Notes: generated by a model not told the origin, from the sequence alone. DNA of 64,000 bases from Streptomyces sp. NRRL WC-3605 (GCF_001509795.1 NZ_LLZN01000041.1:53924-117923), one strand, 5' to 3'. Shown: positions 1 to 8,150, counted from the first letter of the stretch. Numbers and translations: made by a program.

Positions 1-1
1 C

Positions 2-166
2 GTGGACGCGGGAGAAGCAGCACTCCGGGGCGTGACGCACCTCACCGCCGCAGGCGGCGGGAACAGGAACATCCTCCCGTGGTTCACCGTTGAACCAGCC
101 GTGGGTGCGGATGGGACAGTGTCCCCGGGCCTCACCATCCGCCCACAGGGAAGATCGTTCGGCTGA
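2..166 (+). CDS. 3' end of an unidentified protein (partial)
   Basis: An open frame enters from the left edge and ends at a TGA at 164-166, giving the last 54 residues of a protein. About four fifths of the codons end in G or C, lower than its neighbours but still coding-like, and a textbook terminator hairpin follows 55 bp after the stop. The tail contains a Gly-Gly-Gly-Asn-Arg-Asn-Ile-Leu-Pro-Trp-Phe stretch that I cannot assign to a family. The start and any domain lie outside the window, so no function is proposed. Confidence 0.5.
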   Translation: MDAGEAALRGVTHLTAAGGGNRNILPWFTVEPAVGADGTVSPGLTIRPQGRSFG

Positions 167-220
167 AGCCCTGTGGAGCCCTTCGCCGAGAGGCGACCGC
201 CATGCGCACCCACCCTCGAC

Positions 221-257
221 GCCCCGACCGGAATCCCCCGTCCGGCCGGGGCTTTTT
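221..257 (+). terminator. intrinsic terminator of the upstream partial gene
   Basis: An 11-bp stem (221-231 with 242-252, one mismatch) closes a 10-nt loop and is followed at once by five T (253-257). This is the only hairpin in the window with a clear T run. It ends transcription arriving from the left edge and insulates the promoter at 288-318. Confidence 0.8.
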
Positions 258-287
258 CCTGTCCGGGCGCACCGCGCCCCCGTCCGC

Positions 288-318
288 TTGACTTCGAGAG
301 CACTCCAATTCGTAGCGT
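288..318 (+). promoter_or_regulatory. MerR-type promoter with 19-bp spacer
   Basis: TTGACT (288-293) and TAGCGT (313-318) are separated by 19 bp instead of the usual 17. The spacer holds an imperfect inverted repeat, ACTTCGAGAG facing CACTCCAATT. An over-long spacer with a dyad inside it is the signature of promoters twisted into activity by MerR-family activators. The predicted start point, 7-8 nt after the -10, coincides with the ATG at 326, so the transcript may be leaderless. No MerR gene lies in the window. Confidence 0.55.
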
Positions 319-325
319 TCCGGAC

Positions 326-1288
326 ATGAGTACTGCACAGCACAAGATCGGGTCCGGTTTCGGAGCGGCCAGCACCGCGGACGAGGTCCTGGCGGGCATC
401 GATCTCACCGGAAAGCTCGCGATCGTCACGGGCGGCTACTCCGGGATCGGCCTGGAGACCACCCGGGCCCTCAGCCGCGCCGGCGCCCACGTCGTCGTCC
501 CCGCCCGCCGCCGGTCCACCGCCGACGAGGCGCTGGCCGGGATGGGCGGCGTCGAGGTGGACGAGCTCGACCTGGCCGACCAGGACAGCGTCCGCGGCTT
601 CGCCGAACGGTTCCTGGCCGGCGGCCGGACCGTCGACATCGTGATCGACAGCGCCGGCGTCATGGCCTGCCCGGAGACCCGGGTCGGCCCCGGCTGGGAG
701 GCCCAGTTCGCCACCAACCACCTCGGGCACTTCGCCCTGGTCAACCGGCTGTGGCCGGCGATCGAGCCCGGTGGCGCCCGGGTGGTGTCGGTGTCCTCGC
801 GCGCCCACCACTACTCCGGCATCCGCTGGGACGACGTCCAGTGGCGCCAGGGCTACGACAAGTGGCAGGCGTACGGCCAGGCCAAGACCGCGAACGCCCT
901 GTTCGCCGTCCACCTCGACCGGCTCGCGGCCGACCGCGGTGTCCGGGCGTTCTCGCTGCATCCCGGCGGCATCCTCACGCCTCTCCAGCGGCACCTGCCC
1001 CGAGAGGAGATGATCGCCAACGGCTGGATCGACGAGGAGGGCAACGAGATCCCCCAGCCGGGCTTCAAGACGCCCGAGCAGGGTGCCGCGACCCAGGTGT
1101 GGGCGGCGACCTCGCCCCGGCTGGCGGGCCTGGGCGGCCTGTACCTGGAGGACTGCGAGGTCGCCGAGCCGGCCCCGGCCGACGGCGAGCGCGTCGGGGT
1201 GAAGGACTGGGCGACCGACCCCGAGCAGGCGGCCCGGCTGTGGGCCCTGTCGGCGGAGCTGACCGGCGTGGACGCCTTCGCCGGCTGA
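326..1288 (+). CDS. short-chain dehydrogenase/reductase (SDR)
   Basis: A 320-residue NAD(P)-dependent SDR. The Rossmann glycine motif TGGYSGIG is at residues 35-42 and the catalytic pair Tyr183-x3-Lys187 follows Ser157/Ser158. The usual NNAG is replaced by DSAG near residue 108. Length and the long C-terminal part resemble the retinol-dehydrogenase/protochlorophyllide-reductase-like subgroup, but the substrate cannot be told. The ATG at 326 is chosen because it begins the conserved reading and lies at the predicted transcription start; an in-frame extension to 173 would run through the terminator and promoter. There is no ribosome-binding site, consistent with a leaderless message. It is probably a stress- or ligand-induced detoxifying reductase (inference from the MerR-type promoter). 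Confidence 0.85.
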   Translation: MSTAQHKIGSGFGAASTADEVLAGIDLTGKLAIVTGGYSGIGLETTRALSRAGAHVVVPARRRSTADEALAGMGGVEVDELDLADQDSVRGFAERFLAGGRTVDIVIDSAGVMACPETRVGPGWEAQFATNHLGHFALVNRLWPAIEPGGARVVSVSSRAHHYSGIRWDDVQWRQGYDKWQAYGQAKTANALFAVHLDRLAADRGVRAFSLHPGGILTPLQRHLPREEMIANGWIDEEGNEIPQPGFKTPEQGAATQVWAATSPRLAGLGGLYLEDCEVAEPAPADGERVGVKDWATDPEQAARLWALSAELTGVDAFAG

Positions 1289-1354
1289 CGGCGTGCGCGC
1301 GGGCGCACGGGGTACTCGGGCGCTCCCGTCCCCACCGTCCGGGAGGAGCCGCAG

Positions 1355-2383
1355 GTGAGCAGCGGACCGGAACGCAGGATCGTGGTCACCGGAGCCACCG
1401 GCAACGTCGGCACCAGCGTGGTGCGGCTCCTCGCGGAGGACCCGGAGGTCGGGTCCGTCGTGGGCCTCGCCCGCCGCAAACCCGACGTGGGCCCGGCGAA
1501 GACCGAGTGGACGGCCGCCGACCTCGCGTCGCGGCACACGGATCTCACGCGGGTCTTCGCCGGCGCCGATGCCGTCGTCCATCTGGCCTGGGCCTTCCAG
1601 CCGACGCACGACCCGGCGACGACCTGGCGCACCAATGTGCTGGGCAGCCTGCGCGTGTACGAGGCGGTGGCGGAGGCCGAGGTGCCCGCGCTGATCCACG
1701 CCTCGTCGGTGGGCGCGTACTCGCCGGGACCGAAGGACCACCCCGTGGACGAGTCCTGGCCGACACACGGCTGGCCGGACGCCGCGTACTGCCGGGAGAA
1801 GGCGTACCTGGAGCGGAGCCTGGACATCTTCGAGCGGGAGCACCCCGAGGTCCGGGTGGTGCGGATGCGGCCGGCGTTCCTGTTCAAGCGCGCGTCCGCG
1901 AGCGAGCAGCGGCGGATCTTCGGCGGCCGCTACCTGCCGGGGCCGCTGCTGCGGCCCGACCTGCTCCCGTTCCTGCCCGATGTGCCCGGGCTGCGGGTGC
2001 AGGCCCTGCACACCGACGACGCGGCCCACGCCTACCGGCTGGCGGTGAAGTCCGACGTGCGCGGCGCCTTCAACCTGGCGGCGGACCCGCCGGTCGACGC
2101 CGAGCTGCTGGGCGGGATGCTCGGCGCCCGCACGGTTCGCCTCCCCCGTACGGCGGCCCGCTCGGCGATCGCCGCCGCGTGGGGGCTGCGGCTGCTGCCG
2201 GCGTCTCCGCACCTGTTCGACGCGGTCCTGCGGGTGCCGCTGATGGACTGCTCGCGAGCCCGCGCGGAACTGGGCTGGGAGCCGTCCCGCACGGCGCCCG
2301 AGGTGCTCGAGGAGTTCCTGGGGGGCCTGCGGGAGGGCGCGGGCGCGGGCACCGCCAACCTCCGGGGCCGGAAGGCCGGCTGA
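1355..2383 (+). CDS. NAD-dependent epimerase/dehydratase family protein
   Basis: A 342-residue extended SDR. The GATGNVG nucleotide motif is at residues 13-19 and the catalytic Tyr145-x3-Lys149 lies in the expected place. The GTG start is set by GGGAGGAG seven bases upstream. It follows the previous SDR by 66 bp in the same direction, so the two may share a transcript, although it has its own strong ribosome-binding site. Family members act on NDP-sugars or on other carbonyl compounds; nothing here fixes the substrate, and no other sugar-nucleotide genes are nearby. Confidence 0.8.
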   Translation: MSSGPERRIVVTGATGNVGTSVVRLLAEDPEVGSVVGLARRKPDVGPAKTEWTAADLASRHTDLTRVFAGADAVVHLAWAFQPTHDPATTWRTNVLGSLRVYEAVAEAEVPALIHASSVGAYSPGPKDHPVDESWPTHGWPDAAYCREKAYLERSLDIFEREHPEVRVVRMRPAFLFKRASASEQRRIFGGRYLPGPLLRPDLLPFLPDVPGLRVQALHTDDAAHAYRLAVKSDVRGAFNLAADPPVDAELLGGMLGARTVRLPRTAARSAIAAAWGLRLLPASPHLFDAVLRVPLMDCSRARAELGWEPSRTAPEVLEEFLGGLREGAGAGTANLRGRKAG

Positions 2384-2403
2384 GGCGGCGGGCGCCGGGC
2401 GGA

Positions 2404-2649
2404 TCAGCCCGTCGGCTCCTCCGGGGCCGGGTGCTCGGGGTGGACCGCGCCGGTCTGGGGCTCGCCCTGCCGGCCCGTGCCCGCCTCGTCCGTCTCCGGG
2501 ACGTCGTCGGACTCGGACTCGGAGGCGTCGCGGGTGGGCCCGGCGGGCACCTCCCACGGGTCCTCCCCGCCGCGCGCCTGCTGGTCCGGCAGGTCCCTGG
2601 GGATCGGGTCCGGGCTCTCGCCGGGTGCCTCTCGGCGATGGTCGTCCAT
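2404..2649 (-). CDS. small acidic hypothetical protein
   Basis: An 81-residue, highly acidic, proline-rich protein with no membrane segment and no cysteine; it looks intrinsically disordered. The ATG is preceded by GGGAGG at good spacing. It contains a central Asp-Pro-Trp-Glu-Val-Pro segment that I have seen in conserved small streptomycete proteins, but I know no function. A longer open frame on the same strand overlaps the ROK gene out of frame and is not real. Confidence 0.6.
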   Translation of the reverse strand: MDDHRREAPGESPDPIPRDLPDQQARGGEDPWEVPAGPTRDASESESDDVPETDEAGTGRQGEPQTGAVHPEHPAPEEPTG

Positions 2650-2705
2650 GGTGCGCCTCCCGCGTGTCGGACGCTGCGAGTACCGTCCCGGGGCCTCGGC
2701 AAACG

Positions 2706-3980
2706 TCAGCGCGGCACGGACCGCGCGGGGGTGCCGCCGGACTCCGGCGCGGGGCCGGGGCGGCGCCCGCCGTGCGCGAAGAAGTCGGCGACCGGCAGGA
2801 TCGCGGCGCCGACGGTCACCGCGTCCGGGCCGAGCCTGCCCAGTTCGATGCCGACCTTCTCGGCCGGGTGCCGCAGCGAGTAGGAGGCGGCGTGGCGTCG
2901 GACGGCGGGCAGGAAGCGGGTGCCGAGCTGGAGGCCGGCCCAGCCGCCGATCAGGATGCGCTCCGGCTGGAAGAGGTTGATCAGGTCGGACAGGCCCGCG
3001 CCGACGTACTCGGCGGTCTCCTCCAGCACGGTGAGCGCCACCGGGTCGGCCGGACCGCCGTCGGCCGGGTAGGCGCCGGAGAGCATCACGGACAGCGCGG
3101 TCTCCTCGTCGGCGCCCGGCGGGACGCTGCCGCCGGCCTCGACCCAGCGGGCGAGCAGCGACTCGGCTCCCGCGTACGCCTCCAGGCAGCCCAGGGCGCC
3201 GCAGCGACAGCGCCGGCCGCGGACCCGGACCGTCAGATGGCCCCACTCGACGGCCCGCCCGTGCTCCACCTCCGGGGTGACCAGGCAGGCGCCGACGCCG
3301 GAGCCGAAGAGGACGACCAGCGCGTTCCCGGCGCCCCGGCCGGCGCCGAACCACATCTCGGCCTGGCCGAGCGTCCGGGCGCCGTTGTCGATGAAGTACG
3401 GGACGCTGTCGGGGAGTTCCGAACCGTCGCGCAGCAGCCGCTCCAGCGGGACGGCGTCCCAGCCGATGGTCTGGCCGTGCACCACGGCACCGAGGTCGGG
3501 GGCGCGTTCGACGATGCCGGGGACCCCTATGCCGACGCCGAGCAGCCGTCCGGGTCCGATGCCGGCGCCCGCGAGCACCTCGGCGACGCCGTCGCGCACA
3601 TGGCGGACGATGCCGTCGACCTCGTAGCGCTGCTGCTCCAGCGGCAGTTCGGCGCGGGCGAGTTCGGTGAGGGTGAGGTCGAACAGGCCGACCCGCACCC
3701 GGGTCTCGCCGACGTCGACGCCGATCATGTGGCCGCTGCCGGGGGCGACCCGCAGCAGGATGCGGGGCCGGCCGCCGTCGGAGTCGACGCTGCCGGCCTC
3801 CTCGACCAGGCCCTCGCCGATCAGCTCGGCGACGACGTTGCTCACGGAACCGGAGCTGAGTCCGGTCGCCGGGCCGAGTTCGAAGCGGCTGAGGGGTCCG
3901 TCGAAGTAGAGGCGCTGGAGTACGGCCGTACGGTTGCCCCGTCTGAGGTCCCGTACCGTTCGCCCGTTCCGCCCCGCCAT
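2706..3980 (-). CDS. ROK family transcriptional regulator
   Basis: A 424-residue NagC/XylR-type regulator. Residues 1-70 form a winged helix (Thr-Gly-Leu-Ser-Ser-Gly-Ser-Val-Ser recognition region) and the rest is a sugar-kinase-like ROK domain with the ROK zinc motif Cys-x-Cys-Gly-x2-Gly-Cys-x-Glu (CRCGALGCLE). Such proteins repress sugar genes and release DNA on binding a sugar or sugar phosphate. The ATG at 3980 is chosen over an upstream in-frame start because GAAGGGAG lies just before it and the conserved domain begins there. Divergent from the FBP gene across 206 bp that carries three AACCTAG half-sites. No sugar transporter is adjacent, so the target is unknown. Confidence 0.85.
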   Translation of the reverse strand: MAGRNGRTVRDLRRGNRTAVLQRLYFDGPLSRFELGPATGLSSGSVSNVVAELIGEGLVEEAGSVDSDGGRPRILLRVAPGSGHMIGVDVGETRVRVGLFDLTLTELARAELPLEQQRYEVDGIVRHVRDGVAEVLAGAGIGPGRLLGVGIGVPGIVERAPDLGAVVHGQTIGWDAVPLERLLRDGSELPDSVPYFIDNGARTLGQAEMWFGAGRGAGNALVVLFGSGVGACLVTPEVEHGRAVEWGHLTVRVRGRRCRCGALGCLEAYAGAESLLARWVEAGGSVPPGADEETALSVMLSGAYPADGGPADPVALTVLEETAEYVGAGLSDLINLFQPERILIGGWAGLQLGTRFLPAVRRHAASYSLRHPAEKVGIELGRLGPDAVTVGAAILPVADFFAHGGRRPGPAPESGGTPARSVPR

Positions 3981-4120
3981 GCGGCTCCCTTCCGACCTGC
4001 CGTTTCCCGCCCCGATGGATCCGCCTCCATTGTGAACCACGACGTCAGGTGCTCGGCCGGGCCCCGGCGCATGGCCCCGGCGGCGGCGAAATTCGCTGGC
4101 CCCGACATGTCATCCTGCCT

Positions 4121-4151
4121 AACCTAGCCGTGAACCTAGAGCCCCTAGGTT
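4121..4151. promoter_or_regulatory. three AACCTAG half-sites at 12-bp steps
   Basis: AACCTAG begins at 4121 and 4133, and its exact reverse complement CTAGGTT begins at 4145. The last two form a perfect 7-bp inverted repeat around AGCCC. The array ends 35 bp before the GTG of the FBP gene and lies between two divergent genes, as expected for an operator, perhaps of the ROK regulator (inference). It resembles only half of an iron box. Confidence 0.5.
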
Positions 4152-4186
4152 TTGCCGTTTCCGTACCAGCTCCCCTGGAGGCTCCC

Positions 4187-4681
4187 GTGAGGTCACTCAC
4201 CGAGGCAGAGATCCGCGACTCGTTCGTCAACTGCTCCAAAGGCGAGGCGAAGCGTCTGTCGGTGCCACGCGACCTGGACGAACGCCCCTGGGACGACCTC
4301 GACTTCCTCGGCTGGCGCGAGCCGGGTGCCCCCGACCGCAGCTACCTGGTCACCGAGCGCGAGGGACGGCCGGTCGGCATCACGCTGCGCTTCCCGTCGC
4401 AGCAGCGCGGCTTCACGCACCGCAGCCTGTGCTCCCTGTGCCTGACGACCCACCCGGGCGGGGGCGTCTCCCTGATGACGGCCCGCAAGGCGGGGCCCGC
4501 CGGGCGCGAGGGCAACTCGGTCGGCCTGTACATGTGCACCGACCTCGCCTGTTCGCTCTATGTGCGCGGCAAGAAGGCCCCCGCGTCGGGCGGGCGGTTC
4601 GAGGAGAGCCTGACCCTTCAGGAGCAGATCGCCCGCACCACCGGGAATCTGCACGCCTTCCTCGACAAGCTGTACGCCTGA
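4187..4681 (+). CDS. FBP domain protein (FusB-like, elongation factor G-binding fold)
   Basis: A 164-residue protein whose C-terminal two thirds carry the four-cysteine treble-clef pattern of the FBP family: Cys-x2-Cys near residue 85 (CSLC) and Cys-x4-Cys near residue 123 (CTDLAC). Staphylococcal FusB binds elongation factor G and rescues it from fusidic acid; actinobacterial members are related in fold, but their role in translation or resistance is not established for this protein. The GTG start follows GGAG with seven bases' spacing; the in-frame extension upstream crosses the operator-like repeats and is rejected. Confidence 0.8.
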   Translation: MRSLTEAEIRDSFVNCSKGEAKRLSVPRDLDERPWDDLDFLGWREPGAPDRSYLVTEREGRPVGITLRFPSQQRGFTHRSLCSLCLTTHPGGGVSLMTARKAGPAGREGNSVGLYMCTDLACSLYVRGKKAPASGGRFEESLTLQEQIARTTGNLHAFLDKLYA

Positions 4682-4793
4682 GTCCTCGCCCCGCTCCCCC
4701 GTGAGCCCGTTCGGCCCACCCGCCGCCCGGGTGTCGGCGGTCACCGGCCCCGCTCCTTGCTGTGGCCCGGCCCCTGCGACCACCCTGGGGTTC

Positions 4794-4818
4794 CTCGCGG
4801 AGCATCATGATCCGCGAG
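4794..4818. promoter_or_regulatory. inverted repeat ahead of the FUSC gene
   Basis: CTCGCGGA (4794-4801) and TCCGCGAG (4811-4818) are perfect 8-bp arms around nine bases, and ATCATGAT inside is itself palindromic. The element ends 37 bp before the ATG of the membrane protein. It could be an operator or a stem in the leader. Confidence 0.4.
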
Positions 4819-4855
4819 CGGTGTGCGGGGACGGTGAGAGGGGAACAGCCCAAGG

Positions 4856-6106
4856 ATGCGTAAGGCACGTGAGGGGCAGTGGTCCCGCGAGCGGCTGGCC
4901 AAGGCCCTCCGGGACCCGGTGGTGGTGCAGACGCTGCGGTCGGCGGCCGCGGCGACGATCGCGTATGTCATCGCGCTGCGCCTGAGCCCCGAGGCGGCGC
5001 CGCTGACCGCTCCCCTGACGGCGCTGCTGGTCGTCCAGGTCACCTTCTACGCCACGCTCACCAACGGCATCCGCCGGGTGAACTCCGTGGTGGCCGGCGT
5101 ACTGGTGGCCATCGCCTTCAGCCTCCTGGTCGGTCTGACCTGGTGGAGCCTCGGCCTGCTGATCGTGGCGGCGCTGGGGGTCGGCCATCTGGTGCGGGTC
5201 AACGAGTACGTCCCCGAGGTCGCGATCAGCGCGATGCTGGTCCTCGGCGTCACCTCCGTCGGCGACGTGGCCTGGGCGCGCGTGCTGGAGACCCTGATCG
5301 GCGCCGTCGTCGGCCTCGGTTTCAATCTGCTGCTGGCGCCGCCCGTCTGGGTCGACGAGGCCGGTGAGTCCCTGGTGGATCTGTCCCGGCGGCTGCGCCA
5401 GTTGATGCTGCGCATCGGCGAGGAGGCCGCGGGCCGGCAGCCGTACGAGCAGGCGGCGGCCCGGCTGCACGAGGCGCGCCGGCTCGACCACGACATCATC
5501 GAGGTGGACGCGGCGCTCCGGCAGGCCGAGGACAGCCTGCGCCTCAACCCGCGCGTCCGCGAGGGCCTGCTGCACCGCGTGGTGCTGCGCACGGGACTCG
5601 ACACCCTGGAGATCTGCACGGTGGTGCTGCGCGTCCTCGCCCGCACCCTCACCGACCTCGCCAAGGACCGCGAGCCCGACTCGCTGTTCGAGAAGGAGAC
5701 GGGCGCGGTCCTCGACCAGCTGCTCTCCGAGATCGCCGACGCGGTGGTCAGCTTCGCGGTCCTGGTCACCACCCATGTCAGCAGCAACGCCGACGCGGCG
5801 GAGTCCCGGCTGTCCGCGGAGCTGCACACGGCGGCCGGCACTCGTGACCGGCTGGCCCCGCTGCTGCGCGAGGAGGCGACGCACCGGCCCGAGCACTGGC
5901 AGCTGTACGGCGCCGTCCTGACCGAGGTGAACCGGATCATCGACGAGATGAACACCGAGCACCGCTCCCGCCGTCTGCTGGAGGAGCTGGACCGCGTGTC
6001 GCAGGAGCAGCGCGCCAGGATGCCGCGGCTGACCCGGATGCGGGAACGCATGGGGGTGCAGGAGAAGCTGTGGAGCCGCACCGGGGTGAGCGGGCGCTCC
6101 CGGTAG
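4856..6106 (+). CDS. FUSC/aromatic acid exporter family membrane protein
   Basis: A 416-residue inner-membrane protein. Residues about 25-165 hold roughly six closely packed hydrophobic helices typical of the ArAE/FUSC N-terminal domain, followed by a long soluble, charged, mostly helical C-terminal region. Relatives (AaeB, YgaE-like) export aromatic carboxylic acids or unknown compounds; the single six-helix set suggests that it works as a dimer. The substrate is not deducible. An inverted repeat just upstream is a candidate operator. Confidence 0.75.
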   Translation: MRKAREGQWSRERLAKALRDPVVVQTLRSAAAATIAYVIALRLSPEAAPLTAPLTALLVVQVTFYATLTNGIRRVNSVVAGVLVAIAFSLLVGLTWWSLGLLIVAALGVGHLVRVNEYVPEVAISAMLVLGVTSVGDVAWARVLETLIGAVVGLGFNLLLAPPVWVDEAGESLVDLSRRLRQLMLRIGEEAAGRQPYEQAAARLHEARRLDHDIIEVDAALRQAEDSLRLNPRVREGLLHRVVLRTGLDTLEICTVVLRVLARTLTDLAKDREPDSLFEKETGAVLDQLLSEIADAVVSFAVLVTTHVSSNADAAESRLSAELHTAAGTRDRLAPLLREEATHRPEHWQLYGAVLTEVNRIIDEMNTEHRSRRLLEELDRVSQEQRARMPRLTRMRERMGVQEKLWSRTGVSGRSR

Positions 6107-6216
6107 CCGTGCGGTGCCCGCGGCGCGCGCGGCGGCCGGTGCCGTCCTTGCGCCGGGTGGCGGCGGCACGCCATGGTGGCCGGGCGACCAGGACGACCGA
6201 CGACCTGAGGTGGGAC

Positions 6217-7428
6217 ATGGGTACGGGTGGGCTGAGCAGGCGCCGGTTCGTCGGGGCGCTCGCGGGGACGGCCGCCGGCGCGGCCCTGCCGGCGGTCACG
6301 GGCTGCGACGGCGCACCGGCCCCCTCCCGGACGCCGGCCGCGCGGGCGTCCACCCCCGGGACACGCCCGAGTCCGCAGGCCGAGAGCCGTGCGCCCTCCG
6401 GGCCCCGCCCTCTGTACCTGGGCACCTACACCTCCGTCGACGGCGGCGGCCAGGGCATCGGCACCGCCACGTACGACCCGGTCACGGGCCGGGTCACGGG
6501 CGCCGGGACGATCGAGGGCGTCCCCGATCCGTCGTATCTGGCCGTCCATCCGGACGGGCGCACGCTGTACGCGGTCGACGAGCGCGACGACGGCGCGGTG
6601 ACCGCCGTGCGCCTGGCCGACCGGAAGGTGCTGGGGAGCCGGAGCACCGGCGGCTCGGCGCCCTGCCACCTGTCGGTGCACCCGGGCGGGCGGTGGCTGC
6701 TGAGCGCCAACTACGGCACGGGCAGCGTGGCCGTGCACCCGATCGAGGCGTCGGGGGCGCTCGGGGAGCGCACCGACCTCGTCACGCACTCCTCTCCGCC
6801 GCCCGGCCCGGACCAGGACGGCCCGCACGCCCACCAGATCGTCACGAGCCCGGACGGCCGCCATGTGCTCGCCGTCGATCTGGGCACGGACACGGTGTAC
6901 ACCTACCGCCTCGACACCAACGCCGGGAAGCTCACCGAGGTCTCCCGGGCGCGGGCCGCGTCCGGCGCGGGGCCGCGCCATCTGACGTTCCATCCGGGCG
7001 GGCGGTACGCCTATCTGGCGAACGAGGTCGACGACACCCTGGCGGTCTGCGCGTACGACCCGGCGACGGGCCGGCTGACGATCGGGCCGGGGCAGGACAC
7101 GGGGTCGGAAGCGGGTACCAACTATCCGGCGCAGGTCGCGGTCGCGCCCGACGGCCGGCACGCGTGGCTGGCCAACCGGGGGCACGACAGCCTCGCGCGC
7201 TACGCGGTGGAGGAGGACGGCGCCCGGCTGCGGCTGCTCGGCACCGTGCGGGCCGGCGGCGACTTCCCGCGCCAGATCGCGCTGTCCCCGGACGGAGCCC
7301 TGCTGTTCGCGGCGAACCAGAAGTCGGGCACCGTCGCCGTCTTCCAGGTCGACGCGGCGGACGGCGGACTGCGCCTCGCGGGCGAGCCCTTCGCGTCACC
7401 CGTCGCCGTCTGCGCGCTGCCGCTGTAG
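6217..7428 (+). CDS. Tat-exported lipoprotein lactonase (YbhE/6-phosphogluconolactonase fold)
   Basis: A 403-residue seven-bladed propeller of the cycloisomerase-2/lactonase family, with repeated His-Pro-x-Gly/Pro-Asp-Gly-Arg blade motifs. The N-terminus reads SRRRFVG, a twin-arginine signal, followed by a hydrophobic stretch ending VTGC, a lipobox, so the protein is predicted to be folded in the cytosol, exported by Tat and lipid-anchored outside. This argues against a role in the cytosolic pentose phosphate pathway. The ATG at 6217 is preceded by GAGGTGGGAC and starts the signal exactly. Its last 33 bases overlap the convergent DUF2470 gene. Confidence 0.8.
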   Translation: MGTGGLSRRRFVGALAGTAAGAALPAVTGCDGAPAPSRTPAARASTPGTRPSPQAESRAPSGPRPLYLGTYTSVDGGGQGIGTATYDPVTGRVTGAGTIEGVPDPSYLAVHPDGRTLYAVDERDDGAVTAVRLADRKVLGSRSTGGSAPCHLSVHPGGRWLLSANYGTGSVAVHPIEASGALGERTDLVTHSSPPPGPDQDGPHAHQIVTSPDGRHVLAVDLGTDTVYTYRLDTNAGKLTEVSRARAASGAGPRHLTFHPGGRYAYLANEVDDTLAVCAYDPATGRLTIGPGQDTGSEAGTNYPAQVAVAPDGRHAWLANRGHDSLARYAVEEDGARLRLLGTVRAGGDFPRQIALSPDGALLFAANQKSGTVAVFQVDAADGGLRLAGEPFASPVAVCALPL

Positions 7429-8118
7429 GGTCCGCGGGCAGCCGGCGGCGGCCTGCGCGAGCAGCGCGTGGACGCGTTCGGTGAGCTGGGCGAGGTCGTC
7501 GGCGGGCCGGTGGAAGGTCAGGCGTACGTCGCCGTGGGTGCGGACGCGTTCGATCCGCAGGGTGAGGCCGTGCCGGTCGACGGCGAGGGGCCGCACCCGG
7601 ACCGCGCCGTGCAGGCTGCCGGGGTCGACGAGCCGGGAGAGACGCTCCACGGCGTCCGGGTGGCAGTCGGCGAGGTGGGTGAGCAGCCGGGCCTCCGCCT
7701 CGGCCAGCGGGTCGGGCCGGGCCTCGGCGAACTCGGCGAGGTCGACGACCTCGGGTCCGGAGGGCCGGCGCAGCACCACCCGTGCGGGCCGGAAGGCGAG
7801 TTCGTCCCGCTCGGGCGTGAACCAGCCGGACAGCCAGAGCCGGACGCGGATGCGGGTCCGGACGGGCACGGGGGCGACGTCGGCGAACTCCAGGACGGCG
7901 GAGGGCTCCCCGCGCGGCGCGCAGATCGCGGCCGTGCGCAGGGCGCTGTCCTCCGGCACGGACAGCAGGAGCCGCCCGTCGTCGCCCATCCGGTGCGCGC
8001 CGACGAGCTCCTCCCGGCAGCTCTCGGTGGTCACCGCGCAGGACCAAGCGGCGGCGAGCACCGAGCGGGCCTGTTGTGCCGCGGAAGGAGCGGCCGTCCA
8101 GGTCTGGCTGTCACCCAT
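7396..8118 (-). CDS. DUF2470 protein, iron-box controlled
   Basis: A 240-residue protein whose C-terminal 85 residues match the DUF2470 fold (His-Pro-Asp-Ala-Val near the domain start, Leu-Thr-Phe-x-Arg-Pro near its end), the domain also found at the C-terminus of HugZ-type haem-degrading enzymes. The N-terminal part is a degenerate split-barrel-like region. The ATG at 8118 has AGGAGG six bases upstream; a TTG two codons earlier is too close to it. A 19-bp iron box covers the promoter region at 8132-8150, so the gene should be repressed by an IdeR/DmdR-type regulator when iron is ample. A role in haem iron use is inference from family and regulation. Confidence 0.75.
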   Translation of the reverse strand: MGDSQTWTAAPSAAQQARSVLAAAWSCAVTTESCREELVGAHRMGDDGRLLLSVPEDSALRTAAICAPRGEPSAVLEFADVAPVPVRTRIRVRLWLSGWFTPERDELAFRPARVVLRRPSGPEVVDLAEFAEARPDPLAEAEARLLTHLADCHPDAVERLSRLVDPGSLHGAVRVRPLAVDRHGLTLRIERVRTHGDVRLTFHRPADDLAQLTERVHALLAQAAAGCPRTLQRQRADGDG

Positions 8119-8131
8119 CCCCAACCTCCTC

Positions 8132-8150
8132 TTAGGTAAGCCTTGCCTAA
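8132..8150 (-). promoter_or_regulatory. iron box (DmdR/IdeR operator)
   Basis: TTAGGTAAGCCTTGCCTAA matches the 19-bp actinobacterial iron-box consensus TTAGGTTAGGCTAACCTAA at 15 of 19 positions, and the sequence continues with CCTA to give a second overlapping half-site. It lies 14 bp upstream of the DUF2470 ATG, just before its ribosome-binding site. Confidence 0.75.

Noticed and set aside
751..2883. Very long open frames antisense or out of frame to real genes, such as this one of over 700 codons
   Set aside because: In 73% GC DNA, shadow frames stay open; composition is Arg/Ala/Pro/Gly-rich, no domain is recognisable, and they cover well-supported genes.
4118..4151. Iron box before the FBP gene
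   Set aside because: Only one half (CCTAACCTA) fits; the second half of the 19-bp consensus is absent, unlike the site at 8132.
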